In this document: positions 25,235 to 34,034 of the stretch, piece by piece
Layout: each line of letters starts with the position of its first letter
Position numbering within the stretch: position 1 is the stretch's first letter
Assembly: GCA_903866275.1 (NCBI GenBank)
Contig: CAIPMU010000011.1
Coordinates: 1-64,000, forward strand
DNA from: Vampirovibrio chlorellavorus
GTDB lineage: Bacteria; Cyanobacteriota; Vampirovibrionia; Vampirovibrionales; Vampirovibrionaceae
Reading direction: 5' to 3'
DNA length: 64,000 bases
Program-made: the position numbers and the translations under genes
Notes under the pieces: generated by a model
The model's input: the letters and a program-made list of their open reading frames with translations, nothing else
What the model was told of the DNA's origin: nothing
Databases searched by the model: none

Positions 25235-26566
25235 ATGATTAAAGTCGGACCCGCATTGATGGAACACGCCGAGCAACTCGAGCGGGAACGTGGCATTCCG
25301 CGTGATGTCGTATTGTCCTCCCTGAAGGAAGCCATGCTGGCGGCCTATAAGCGTTACGCCAAACTGGAAACCCTGACCGGCTTTGAGTGCCGCCTCAACG
25401 AAAAATCCGGGGAAATTGGCATTTTTGAATTAAAACGGGTTGTGGAAGAATTAAGCGACCCGGAAGATGTCGAGCTGGATGAAGAGGGCGAGGAAATTCC
25501 CCGCGAACCTGAAATTCTGCTCAAAGAAGCGCGCAAAATTAAACCGGACGTTGAATTAAACGACATTCTGGAGATTGAAGTCACCCCTGATGAATTTGGT
25601 CGGATTGCCGCCCAATCCGCCAAGCAGGTGATTACCCAGCGTATTCGCGAAGCCGAGAAGAAACTGGTTCAAAAAGAATTCGAAGACAAGCGTGGCTCGG
25701 TAAGCACTGCCGTGGTGCAACGCATTGAAGGTCGCAACGTGATTGTGAACATTGGCAAATCCGAAGCGATTCTGCCACCCCGTGAACAGCTGCCCTCGGA
25801 ATACTACCGGGTCGGGAACAAGCTGCGGGTCTACATTCTGGACCTGAAAGATTCCGGTCGCGTGCCGCAAATCATTGTATCGCAAGCTCACCCGGCGATG
25901 GTCAAGGAAGTATTTGAACTGGAAGTCCCGGAAATCGAGGACGGCCTGGTCGAAATCAAGAGCATCGCCCGCGAAGCCGGATACCGCACCAAAGTGGCCG
26001 TGGTCTCCCACGATCCGGATGTGGACGCTCAAGGCGCTTGCATCGGCACACGGGGCAGCCGGATTCAGGCCATCGTCAACGAGCTGAAAAACGAGAAGAT
26101 CGATATTATCCGCTGGTCTGAAAACCCGGTGGATTTCATCATCAATGCTTTGGCCCCCGCCAAAATCATTCGGGTTCTGCTCATTCACGACCCCCGTCAG
26201 GCACGCGCGCTGGTCATTGTGCCGGATGAGCAACTCTCTCTGGCCATTGGCCGCGAAGGGCAGAATGTGCGTCTGGCCGCCAAGCTGACCGGCTTCAAGC
26301 TGGACATCAAGAGCATCAGCCAGATTGAGCACGAAGGCGGCATGGCCTACTTCGAGCAACTGGCTGCCCCCCCGGCGGACTTTGTGCCGGAAGGCGCTGA
26401 AGAAGGCGAATTCTTTGAAGCACCGCCGGAAGCAGGCGAGAGCGAGCTGGCTTTGGTCGCCGCTGGCGAATTTAGCGAAGAAGTCGCGGAAGAAGCACCT
26501 CATGCAGACACCGGGCATGAAGCAGAAGCCTCCACTGAAGAAGCGGCCCTCGACGACGCAGAATAA
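25235..26566 (+). CDS. nusA: Transcription termination/antitermination factor NusA
   Basis: Binds RNA polymerase and nascent RNA and modulates pausing, termination and antitermination. The 443 residues comprise the polymerase-binding N-terminal domain (1-125), an S1 domain near 135-200 (VVQRIEGRNVIVNIGKSEAI), and two KH domains (CIGTRGSRIQAIVNEL near 270, AIGREGQNVRLAAKLTGF near 337). An acidic Glu/Ala-rich tail takes up the last 65 residues in place of the AR repeats of E. coli. The start at 25235 is fixed by CAGGAGG 10 bases upstream. The longer frame from 25196 is rejected. Confidence 0.96.
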   Translation: MIKVGPALMEHAEQLERERGIPRDVVLSSLKEAMLAAYKRYAKLETLTGFECRLNEKSGEIGIFELKRVVEELSDPEDVELDEEGEEIPREPEILLKEARKIKPDVELNDILEIEVTPDEFGRIAAQSAKQVITQRIREAEKKLVQKEFEDKRGSVSTAVVQRIEGRNVIVNIGKSEAILPPREQLPSEYYRVGNKLRVYILDLKDSGRVPQIIVSQAHPAMVKEVFELEVPEIEDGLVEIKSIAREAGYRTKVAVVSHDPDVDAQGACIGTRGSRIQAIVNELKNEKIDIIRWSENPVDFIINALAPAKIIRVLLIHDPRQARALVIVPDEQLSLAIGREGQNVRLAAKLTGFKLDIKSISQIEHEGGMAYFEQLAAPPADFVPEGAEEGEFFEAPPEAGESELALVAAGEFSEEVAEEAPHADTGHEAEASTEEAALDDAE

Positions 26567-26588
26567 GCCCATTAACCGGAGATTTCAT

Positions 26589-26858
26589 TTGACGGATCAA
26601 CGCGTAAGACAATGCATTCACTGCCGCCAGCATCTGGCCCGGAATGAAATGCTGCGCCTGACCGCCAGTGGTGATCACCGTTTTTCCATCGACAGCAGAC
26701 CGCCCCTTCAAGGGCGGTCTGCCTATGTTTGCCGGAACAGCTCGTGCCTAAGCGAAGCCTTGAAAGCCCGGAAGTTTCAACGAACGTTGAAAAGAGCGAT
26801 CCCGGATGATATAGTTGAAAACCTGAATACCCAATTGAAAGGAATGACCTCACCGTGA
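26589..26858 (+). CDS. ylxR: YlxR family RNA-binding protein
   Basis: An 89-residue member of the DUF448/YlxR family, nearly always found between nusA and infB and reported to contact RNase P RNA in B. subtilis. Family motifs: RQCIHCRQHLARNEMLRLT, FSIDSRPPLQGRSAYVCRNSSCLSEALKARKFQRTLKR. The four cysteines may bind zinc. It starts at TTG 26589, with GGAGA seven bases upstream. It stops inside the infB start (GTGA overlap). The frame is open far upstream inside nusA, but that part is a shadow. Confidence 0.9.
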   Translation: MTDQRVRQCIHCRQHLARNEMLRLTASGDHRFSIDSRPPLQGRSAYVCRNSSCLSEALKARKFQRTLKRAIPDDIVENLNTQLKGMTSP

Positions 26859-29422
26859 CGGCGCCAAAAGTAAGAGTCCATGAAATAAGCAAAATCCTTG
26901 GCGTCAGCAATGCCGAGGTGATCGACGTTCTTGCCAAACAGTTCAAGGTGCAGGCCAAAAGCCATTCCAGCACCGTTGAGCAGGATATTGCCGATAAATT
27001 AATTGCAGCAATGAAAGGGGCCAGTACCGCCCCAAAACCCACCAAAGAAGCCCCTTCCAAGCAGGCTAGCCCACCCGCTTCCAAAATAAGCCCGAAGAAA
27101 CCGGAGGCTAAAATGCCTGTTGAAGCTCCCCCACAACCCGCCAAAGCAAATCCTGAGGCAGAAAAGCCCACAACGGCAGCCTCTCCAAAAATTGAAGAGA
27201 CTGCACCCAGAACCATTAAACCGTTACCCAGCTTTCCATCCCCGCAATACCGCCCCGGCGTAAGCCAAACGGGACAAAGACCCCCACAAGGTCAGTACGG
27301 ACCTCGTCCTCAGCCACCTAATGGCCCCGGTCAATATGGCCCTCGCCCACAACCAGCCGCTGGTCAGGGCCAATACCCACCCCGCAACCCACAAGCCACA
27401 CAAGGTGCAGGTCAGTATCCACCCCGGAGTCCACAGCAACCAGGCTCAGCCCCTGCACGCCCCGGCTTTGGGCCAAACCGGGGGCCTGCTCAGCCGTATC
27501 GACCCTCTAATCAGCGCGGTAACCAGTCTAAAGGCTCACAACATTCGCAACGGGCTCCGCAAGTCGAACGTATTACGCCCCGTCAAAAGCGCGAGGAAGA
27601 GCTGGCCGCACAAGCTGCACTGCCCAAAATCTGTAGCATTGATGAGCCGCTGGATATTCGCGCATTGGCTGAAAAGCTACGCATGCGTGACACCGAAGTC
27701 ATCAAGCATTTGTTCATGAAAGGCATGATGGTCACGGTCAACCAGACGCTGGACATTGATTTTGCCAAAGGCGTGGCCAGAGAACTCGGCTTTGAAGTCA
27801 TCGAAACCGAAGTGGTAAAGCACGAAGGCGAGTACACGCACCTCAGCAACGAACCCGCCAAAGTGCTTGATGCCGATCAATCCAAAAATTTGCAACCGCG
27901 TTCACCGGTAGTGTCCATTATGGGCCACGTTGATCACGGCAAAACCACCTTGCTGGATTCCATTCGCCAAACCCGCCACAAAGTGGTGGACAGCGAAGCC
28001 GGCGGGATCACCCAGAGCATCGGTGCCTACACCGTCGAAAAAGAAGATCAAACCATTGTGTTCCTGGATACACCGGGCCACGAAGCGTTTACCGCCATGC
28101 GGATGCGCGGCGCACAGGCCACAGACATCGCCATTCTGGTGGTCTCCGCCGATGACGGTGTGATGCCGCAGACCATTGAAGCCATCAACCACGCCAAAGT
28201 GGCCAAAATCCCCATCATCGTGGCCGTCAACAAGATCGACAAGGCCGATGCAGACCCGGATCGGGTGCTGGTGCAGTTGTCTGAATACGGACTGTCCGCG
28301 GAAAAATGGGGCGGCGACACCTTGACGGTGGAAGTTAGCGCGCTGCAAAAGCTGGGCCTGGATGACTTGCTAGACTCGATCCTGCTGGTTTCCGAACTGC
28401 TCGAACTAAAAGCCGATGCCACCATTCCCGCCGAAGGCGTGATTATTGAATCCCAACTCGACAAACGCATGGGTCCCGTTGCCACGGTACTCGTGAAAAA
28501 CGGCACCTTACGCGTCGGCGATAACGTCTTGATTGGCTCCACAGGCGGCCGAATCCGTGCCTTAATCGATGATCACGGCGCACGCATTCAGGAAGCTGGG
28601 CCGTCTACCCCGGTTGAAATTCTGGGGCTGGACAGCGTGCCGAATGCGGGCGAAAGCTTCAAGGTCATGCGCAACGACAAGTTGTTCAAACAGGCCTTGG
28701 CCGATGAAAAACGCAAGGAACGTGATCAACGCATTGGCGTGAGCCGTGCGGTATCCGCGGGCTTCAGCGGTAAATCCGAGATTGAAAGCGACAACGCGGT
28801 CAAGGAAAACCAGTTCAACCTCCTGGTCAAAGCCGATACGCAAGGTTCTCTGGAAGCCGTGGTGGAAGTGCTGCAACGGATGACCAGCGACGAGGTGAAG
28901 ATCAACATCGTGCACAGTGCGACCGGGGATGTCTCGGAAGCGGATGTGATGCTGGCCTCCACGGCAAAAGCCCTGGTGATCTGCTTCAATACCAAAGCGG
29001 ATGTCAACGCACAACGCCTGGCAGAGCTGGAAGGCTTGAACATCAAGCGCTACGACGTGATTTACCATATTACAGAAGACATTGAAAAATGGGTCTTGGG
29101 CCAACTGGCTCCGGAAACCGAAGAGGTACAAGTCGGCACCGCTGAAGTGCGCCAGATCTTCAAAGTAGGCAAAACGGGCATTATTGCAGGCTGTATGGTC
29201 ACCAGCGGGAAACTGCTACGGAACGCCAAAGCCAATGTCATGCGCGCCGGCAAAGAAGTATACTCCGGACCGTTGAACAACCTGAAGCGATTCAAGGATG
29301 ACGTGAAAGAAGTCGCCTCGGGCTACGAGTGCGGTATCTCCTTCGATCGCTTCCACGACCTGCAAGAAGGCGACATTGTGGAAGTCTACACCGTGAAATC
29401 GATGGAACGCACCTCCTTATAA
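26855..29422 (+). CDS. infB: Translation initiation factor IF-2
   Basis: The GTPase that brings fMet-tRNA to the 30S subunit and promotes subunit joining. The 855 residues comprise a small N-terminal IF2_N domain (1-55: ISKILGVSNAEVIDVLAKQF) and a 200-residue Pro/Gln/Ala linker with imperfect GQYxPRxPQ repeats (about residues 143-195). A second IF2_N-like domain sits near 250-330. The G domain has GHVDHGKTTLLDS near 355, DTPGH and NKID, and domains II-IV follow. It starts at GTG 26855, overlapping ylxR. The linker is the variable part; everything from 250 onward is canonical. Confidence 0.97.
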   Translation: MTAPKVRVHEISKILGVSNAEVIDVLAKQFKVQAKSHSSTVEQDIADKLIAAMKGASTAPKPTKEAPSKQASPPASKISPKKPEAKMPVEAPPQPAKANPEAEKPTTAASPKIEETAPRTIKPLPSFPSPQYRPGVSQTGQRPPQGQYGPRPQPPNGPGQYGPRPQPAAGQGQYPPRNPQATQGAGQYPPRSPQQPGSAPARPGFGPNRGPAQPYRPSNQRGNQSKGSQHSQRAPQVERITPRQKREEELAAQAALPKICSIDEPLDIRALAEKLRMRDTEVIKHLFMKGMMVTVNQTLDIDFAKGVARELGFEVIETEVVKHEGEYTHLSNEPAKVLDADQSKNLQPRSPVVSIMGHVDHGKTTLLDSIRQTRHKVVDSEAGGITQSIGAYTVEKEDQTIVFLDTPGHEAFTAMRMRGAQATDIAILVVSADDGVMPQTIEAINHAKVAKIPIIVAVNKIDKADADPDRVLVQLSEYGLSAEKWGGDTLTVEVSALQKLGLDDLLDSILLVSELLELKADATIPAEGVIIESQLDKRMGPVATVLVKNGTLRVGDNVLIGSTGGRIRALIDDHGARIQEAGPSTPVEILGLDSVPNAGESFKVMRNDKLFKQALADEKRKERDQRIGVSRAVSAGFSGKSEIESDNAVKENQFNLLVKADTQGSLEAVVEVLQRMTSDEVKINIVHSATGDVSEADVMLASTAKALVICFNTKADVNAQRLAELEGLNIKRYDVIYHITEDIEKWVLGQLAPETEEVQVGTAEVRQIFKVGKTGIIAGCMVTSGKLLRNAKANVMRAGKEVYSGPLNNLKRFKDDVKEVASGYECGISFDRFHDLQEGDIVEVYTVKSMERTSL

Positions 29423-29574
29423 ATCGACGCCCGGTTCAGAGCACCACCGAAAAGCCTCACCGATCTATCCATTCATATCCGGGAGCAACCCGACAATTAG
29501 TCCCATCCAAGATTGAGATGATCAGTTGCTCCCAGCACACTACCCCTAAAGGTAAACCACCGGAGGTCAGGCCA

Positions 29575-29943
29575 ATGGCCAACAGAAACGAATTTAGCCG
29601 GACGGACCGGGTCCGCAAAGCCATCATTCGCGAGTTCAGCGATATTCTCACCCACGAGGTCAAAGATCCCAAGCTGGTCAATCAGCTGATTTCCGTCACC
29701 GATGTGGAAGTCAGTGGCGACATGCGTCACGCCAAGGTGTTTGTGAGCATTATGGGTGATGAAGCCCTGCAAAATGACATCATGGATGTCTTGATTGCCA
29801 ATACGCCCAAAATCCGCTCGGCGTTAGGGCAACGTATTCGCCTGCGCTACACCCCGGAAATCGGCGTGTTTCTAGACAACTCTCTGGAGCGCGGCACCCG
29901 AATCACCCAACTCCTCAACCAGATTTCTCGCGGCGAAGTTTAA
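29575..29943 (+). CDS. rbfA: Ribosome-binding factor A
   Basis: A 122-residue KH-type protein that helps mature the 3' end region of 16S rRNA in the 30S subunit. Pattern: RTDRVRKAIIREFSDILTHEVKDPKL, then VTDVEVSGDMRHAKVFVSIMG, then IRLRYTPEIGVFLDNSLERGTRI, typical of RbfA. ATG 29575 follows GGAGG by eight bases; the frame upstream to 29329 is not conserved. It ends the rimP operon, 28 bases before a terminator. The gap after infB is 152 bases. Confidence 0.95.
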   Translation: MANRNEFSRTDRVRKAIIREFSDILTHEVKDPKLVNQLISVTDVEVSGDMRHAKVFVSIMGDEALQNDIMDVLIANTPKIRSALGQRIRLRYTPEIGVFLDNSLERGTRITQLLNQISRGEV

Positions 29944-29970
29944 GTTTACCAAGTCTTTCAATTCCTTTTC

Positions 29971-30004
29971 AAACCACAGCGTTCTAATTGAATGCTGTGG
30001 TTTT
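29971..30004 (+). terminator. Terminator of the rimP-rbfA operon
   Basis: AACCACAGC (29972-29980) pairs with GCTGTGGTT (29994-30002) around a small inner stem, followed by TTTT. A leading A run makes it partly bidirectional, for the convergent pdxA gene. Confidence 0.8.
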
Positions 30005-30067
30005 GTATGCAGACAATCCGCCAGCACGTTATCCACAAAGCATTACGGCCCAGATTCACTCAGCTTG

Positions 30068-31105
30068 CTAAACCTGAACCGGCAACCCCGCAGGCTCAAT
30101 GTTCTGAAGCGGAGACATCAGCTCAACAGCATTGTGATAAGCCTCGATCAGGCTGGCCGGATCCGCGATCCCCTGACCTGCAATGTCGGGGGCCGTACCA
30201 TGACTCACCGAGGTACGCAGGAAGGGCAGACCAATGGTCACATTGACGGCACTGAGGCCCGCCACCATCTTAAAGGGAATCAGGCCCTGATCGTGGTAAG
30301 CGGCCACAAAGGCGTCATAGTGCAGATGATTCAAATCAAAATGCCGAAAAGCGGCATCTGCTGGCATCGGTGGTTCAATGCCAAATCCGTATTTTTGAGT
30401 AATCAGCCTCAAGGCAGGCTTGAGGACACGCTCTTCCTCGTCACCGTCAATTTCTCCGGCATGAGGATTGACGCCCAACATACAGAACCTTGGACGTTGA
30501 ATGCCACAATAATCCTGAAAAAACTCGGCCAGATTGCTCAATGAGCGGGTCACACCCTTTATGGTCAGCTCTTCCGAAACTTTCCGAAGCGCCACATGCC
30601 GGGTCAGCAACAGCATCCGGAATTGCCGGAACACAAAGAGCATGTCCGACTGGCAGGGGCGCTGATACAACTTGCGGGCCTGATGCTGCAAAATTTCCGT
30701 ATGTCCAGAAAACGGAATCCCGACCGCTTCCAGGTGCGCTTTGGAAATGGGACCCGTGACCAACACTTGAGCATGCCCCTGATGAATATCCGTGGTGGCC
30801 GCAATCAGGCTCTCGTAGGCGATCTCCCCGGGCAGTTTGGGCATTATGCCTAGCCCATGCGTTTGCACATCCACATAACGATAATTGACGCCCTGCGGCA
30901 AGTCCAGCTGAAGGCTGGCCGCGGTCTGGGCCAAATGATCAATGTCCCCATAAATGACCAACGGCCGCGCGTTCGAGGACGCTGCAAGCAAACCAGCGAC
31001 ATGTTGCTTTAAAAACTTCACGGCAATCTCCGGGCCGATCCCGGTGGGATCTCCAATGGTCAGCGCGATGGCAGACGGATAAGGTTGCTGTGGTGCGTTC
31101 AACAT
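30068..31105 (-). CDS. pdxA2: PdxA family dehydrogenase, probably PdxA2
   Basis: A 345-residue NAD- and metal-dependent dehydrogenase of the PdxA family: TIGDPTGIGPEIAVKFL near 15, PISKAHLEAVG and FSGHTEIL near 137-155, LGVNPHAGEIDGDEEERVL near 228-245, and YHDQGLIPFKM near 280. Classical PdxA serves vitamin B6 synthesis. The gene 37 bases upstream encodes a DUF1537 kinase, and the pair is the known module for threonate/erythronate breakdown, where PdxA2 oxidises and decarboxylates the 4-phosphate to dihydroxyacetone phosphate. I favour PdxA2 on context; the protein alone does not decide it. ATG 31105 fits the family start; an upstream extension overlaps the kinase gene. Confidence 0.82.
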   Translation of the reverse strand: MLNAPQQPYPSAIALTIGDPTGIGPEIAVKFLKQHVAGLLAASSNARPLVIYGDIDHLAQTAASLQLDLPQGVNYRYVDVQTHGLGIMPKLPGEIAYESLIAATTDIHQGHAQVLVTGPISKAHLEAVGIPFSGHTEILQHQARKLYQRPCQSDMLFVFRQFRMLLLTRHVALRKVSEELTIKGVTRSLSNLAEFFQDYCGIQRPRFCMLGVNPHAGEIDGDEEERVLKPALRLITQKYGFGIEPPMPADAAFRHFDLNHLHYDAFVAAYHDQGLIPFKMVAGLSAVNVTIGLPFLRTSVSHGTAPDIAGQGIADPASLIEAYHNAVELMSPLQNIEPAGLPVQV

Positions 31106-31142
31106 GATGACAAAAGGCAAGGTTGGATCGGGCTTGAACCGC

Positions 31143-32516
31143 TCAGGCGTGAACAGAGGTGGTTTCTCGTTGTTTGATAAACTGTACCACGTTCGCCAGC
31201 GCCATGGGAGAACCAAATCCACCGGACTTGGTGACCACCCAGCGCCCCTGGGCATCTGCCATCAGGGGAATGGACTCATCCGCTTCGGCCAACAGCTGTA
31301 ATTCACTGATCCCCAGTGTTTCGCAGATTTGGCAGGTGGTTTCACCCCCGGCCAGCACCAGTTTCACCGTGCGAGCCTTGGTCACTTCGGCGGTAATGGC
31401 AGCCAGTACCTCCTGGGCCTTCTGGCTGGCCATTTGCTCGGAAATATTGTGCTCCCGGGCCAGACCCAAGGTGTGCGCATAGGCATCTTCGCTGATTGCG
31501 GTGGACAAGACCACCGTGTTGCGGTCGCCCAGAGCTTCAATAATCCGAGAGATGGTCTCCTGCACCGGACTCAAGCCCAACACCTGATCCGCGGGCAGGT
31601 CAAACATGGCCAGCTGGGAGCCTTGCCCGTAATAGGCGTAATTTTCGTTCAGACGTAACACCTGCTGCCGGGTGGTATCCGTGTTACTGCCGCTTACAAT
31701 CAAAATGGGAGACATCGGCACCAGAGGCAAGTCTTTTGAGTAGAGCACAGAGCCATCCTCAGACTCAATGGCCCATAAATCAGCCAGAGCCAGTGCTAGA
31801 CCGGCAGAACCGCAAGGCAGGACCTTGGCGTACTGCTGGGCCTTTTCAATGGCGAGGGCGATTTGCTCCAGATCTTCGGTGCTGGTGGCATCAATGACCA
31901 CCAGTTTCTTGCCCTCCTTGATCAGCTCATTCAGCTTGACCAGAATGGGGCCAGCCCCGTGCAACACCATCGACAAGGGAATATAACCCACCAGCTCCGG
32001 TCGGGTCGTCTGCTGCGCCAAAAGGGTAGGCACATGGGATTGCCGCACTGGACACAGCGGATCGCGGGCCACGATGGTTTTTTCCACCGGAACCCCGCGC
32101 ACCAGCTGATAACCTCCCACCGTTCGCCGACCGGCTTGTGGATAAGCCGGGGCAATCACGGCGCATTGAGCCTTCAGCTCATCCAGCATGCCCAGACACT
32201 CATGAGCAATGTTACCGCGCAAGGTGGAATCCATCTTCTTGTAAAAGTTTTCCACCCCAAAGCGATCGCGGCACAGGGCCACAGCCTGACGCACCCGAGT
32301 CTGGGCTTCTTGCGGCTCCAGATGCCGAGTGCTGGTATTGATGGACCAGAGCTGATTTTCCTGCGTTGGCACCGAATCTGAAGGCGTTTGGGCCAAACGC
32401 TGCACATTCATCAGCACATGCGATTTGGCGTGGCTCGAAAAAAACTGCAAGGCCGTATCACAGGCACCCGTGAGGTCATCGGCCACAATGCCCACGTTTA
32501 AGCCGGGAATGTGCAT
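31143..32516 (-). CDS. Four-carbon acid sugar kinase (DUF1537)
   Basis: A 457-residue kinase of the OtnK/DtnK type that phosphorylates D-threonate, L-threonate or D-erythronate with ATP. The N-terminal substrate domain shows VGIVADDLTGACDTALQFF near 8 and FYKKMDSTLRGNIAHE near 95. The C-terminal nucleotide domain shows ILIVSGSNTDTTRQQ near 274, LVLAGGETTCQICE near 395, and TKSGGFGSPMALANVVQF near 430. Its direct follower is PdxA, the usual partner. AAGGAG lies five bases before ATG 32516. No isomerase, aldolase or transporter of the pathway is next to it; instead ssb is the upstream gene. Confidence 0.85.
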   Translation of the reverse strand: MHIPGLNVGIVADDLTGACDTALQFFSSHAKSHVLMNVQRLAQTPSDSVPTQENQLWSINTSTRHLEPQEAQTRVRQAVALCRDRFGVENFYKKMDSTLRGNIAHECLGMLDELKAQCAVIAPAYPQAGRRTVGGYQLVRGVPVEKTIVARDPLCPVRQSHVPTLLAQQTTRPELVGYIPLSMVLHGAGPILVKLNELIKEGKKLVVIDATSTEDLEQIALAIEKAQQYAKVLPCGSAGLALALADLWAIESEDGSVLYSKDLPLVPMSPILIVSGSNTDTTRQQVLRLNENYAYYGQGSQLAMFDLPADQVLGLSPVQETISRIIEALGDRNTVVLSTAISEDAYAHTLGLAREHNISEQMASQKAQEVLAAITAEVTKARTVKLVLAGGETTCQICETLGISELQLLAEADESIPLMADAQGRWVVTKSGGFGSPMALANVVQFIKQRETTSVHA

Positions 32517-32549
32517 AAAGCTCCTTCAGAGAAACAAGGAGGAAACACG

Positions 32550-32903
32550 CTAGTAGGCGGCGCCAGCTTCCATCGGGGCGACGTTGTCACGCTTGCTTCC
32601 CACGAAGCCTACGTCATTGGCGCGAACCAAGGGCCATTCTTTGGGATTGCCCGCCTGATCGGTGTAACGGTTCACTTCCAGCTGGCCAGACACGCTCACC
32701 AATGCGCCTTTTTTAATCCATTCACCCACAAATTCTGCTTTACGGCCCCACACTTCGATGGTGAACCAATCGGTCACCTTGTTTTCCTTGGAAAAGCCAC
32801 GGTCCACAGCCAGAGAAAAACGCGCTTTCACGCTGCCGCTCTCGAAATACTTAATCTCCGGATCCTGGCCCAAGCGCCCGACAATAACCACCGAGTTTGC
32901 CAT
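32550..32903 (-). CDS. ssb: Single-stranded DNA-binding protein, short form
   Basis: A 117-residue OB-fold protein: NSVVIVGRLGQDPEIKYFESGSVKARFSLAVDR, then DWFTIEVWGRKAEFVGEWIKKGALVSVSGQLEVNRY. The DPEIKYFESGSV stretch is typical of cyanobacterial SSBs. It ends in VAPMEAGAAY right after the fold: the flexible tail and the acidic DDDIPF-type tip that recruits repair and replication partners are missing. So this is either an accessory SSB or one that works without tip contacts. GGGAG lies about 10 bases before the ATG. The downstream gap to the acid sugar kinase is only 33 bases. Confidence 0.92.
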   Translation of the reverse strand: MANSVVIVGRLGQDPEIKYFESGSVKARFSLAVDRGFSKENKVTDWFTIEVWGRKAEFVGEWIKKGALVSVSGQLEVNRYTDQAGNPKEWPLVRANDVGFVGSKRDNVAPMEAGAAY

Positions 32904-32937
32904 AATGAGGATTCTCCCATTTCAGTTGATTGCGCCC

Positions 32938-32966
32938 ATTATACTGCAACGGGCTTTCAAACCCAA
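32938..32966 (-). promoter_or_regulatory. Candidate promoter of ssb
   Basis: On the minus strand TTGGGT (plus-strand 32961-32966), 17 bases, and a perfect TATAAT (32938-32943), 34 bases before the ssb ATG. Confidence 0.6.
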
Positions 32967-33048
32967 TGCCCGAACCGGATAAAGCGCCTGTTTGTAAAGT
33001 TATCCATGAGGCTGCCAGACGATTGAAGCTGTAAAGAACCTCTCCTTA

Positions 33049-33921
33049 TTAGGGATCCAGCGCCAGTAAATCCTGAACCTCTTGATGCAAGGCGTTTCCG
33101 TTGCTGCCAATCAGGTGAATACGCCTCTGGGTCAAGGGCAGGGGCCCACCCGTCAGATTGGTCACCGTACCGCCCGCTTCTTCCACCAGCAGGGCGCCAG
33201 CCGCAATATCCCACAGGGAGAGTTTCAGCTCCCAGAAACCATCCAGACGGCCCGAAGCCACATAGGCCATATCCAGGGCGGCGGCGCCGGGACGTCTCAC
33301 GCCATGACAGCGAGGGGCAATGCGCTGAAAATGATCGATATTGTTCACGCTGGATCCAGCAATATCGTAGGGGAAACCCGTCGCCAGGAGGGCATGATCC
33401 AGGGTGTGTACCCGGTTCTTGCTCACGAAAATGGGCTCATCGTTTAAAAAAGCACCCCGGTTCCGCAGGGCATAGTACATTTCCTGCTTGATGGGATCGT
33501 AAACAACGCCCAGCACCGGCTGACCGTCCAGAAAGTAGGCGATGGACACCGCAAAATAAGGAAAACCGTGCGCATAATTGGTGGTGCCGTCCAGTGGGTC
33601 GATCACCCAGGTGTGGGAGAGATCCACAGACTGGCCTTCCACGAAGGTTTCCTCGGTGATAAACAAATCGGTGGGGCAGGCCTTTTGCAGGCTTTCCACA
33701 ATGGCCGCGTCGCAGGCCTTGTCCACAGCGGTCACCAGATCGATACTGGTGCCCTTGGTGGTAATATCCTGTACGCCGCCAAAGCCTTCGAGTTGTCGTT
33801 TTCCCGCCAGACGGGCCGCCTTTTGGGCTGCCTTCAGGTAATGATCCGCCAGTTCCGGGGACAGTTCAGGCATCGGAAGCACCTCATCGGCCAATTCTGA
33901 CGGTGGTATGGAATGGTTCAT
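33049..33921 (-). CDS. suhB: Inositol monophosphatase family protein
   Basis: A 290-residue magnesium-dependent phosphatase. Metal and catalytic motifs: DLVTAVDKACD near 61, TEETFVEG near 95, WVIDPLDGTTNYAHGFPYFAVSIAY near 107-130, and WDIAAGALLVEEAGG near 226-240. RPGAAALDMAYVASGRLDGFWE is typical of SuhB-type enzymes that dephosphorylate myo-inositol 1-phosphate; bacterial SuhB also binds the rRNA antitermination complex. Histidinol-phosphatase or FBPase-like activity is a less likely alternative. It is divergent from the dihydrouridine synthase gene across 113 bases, which hold a palindromic TGATATATCA at 33948-33957. Confidence 0.88.
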   Translation of the reverse strand: MNHSIPPSELADEVLPMPELSPELADHYLKAAQKAARLAGKRQLEGFGGVQDITTKGTSIDLVTAVDKACDAAIVESLQKACPTDLFITEETFVEGQSVDLSHTWVIDPLDGTTNYAHGFPYFAVSIAYFLDGQPVLGVVYDPIKQEMYYALRNRGAFLNDEPIFVSKNRVHTLDHALLATGFPYDIAGSSVNNIDHFQRIAPRCHGVRRPGAAALDMAYVASGRLDGFWELKLSLWDIAAGALLVEEAGGTVTNLTGGPLPLTQRRIHLIGSNGNALHQEVQDLLALDP

Positions 33922-34034
33922 TTTGGACAGCCTCTCGTTTTTAGATATGATATATCAATTGTGCGCCAAAGAAAGCACCGCACTCTTCTTTCAACACCCC
34001 ACCCGAACGCTCAAACTGGATTGAATCGATCGCC

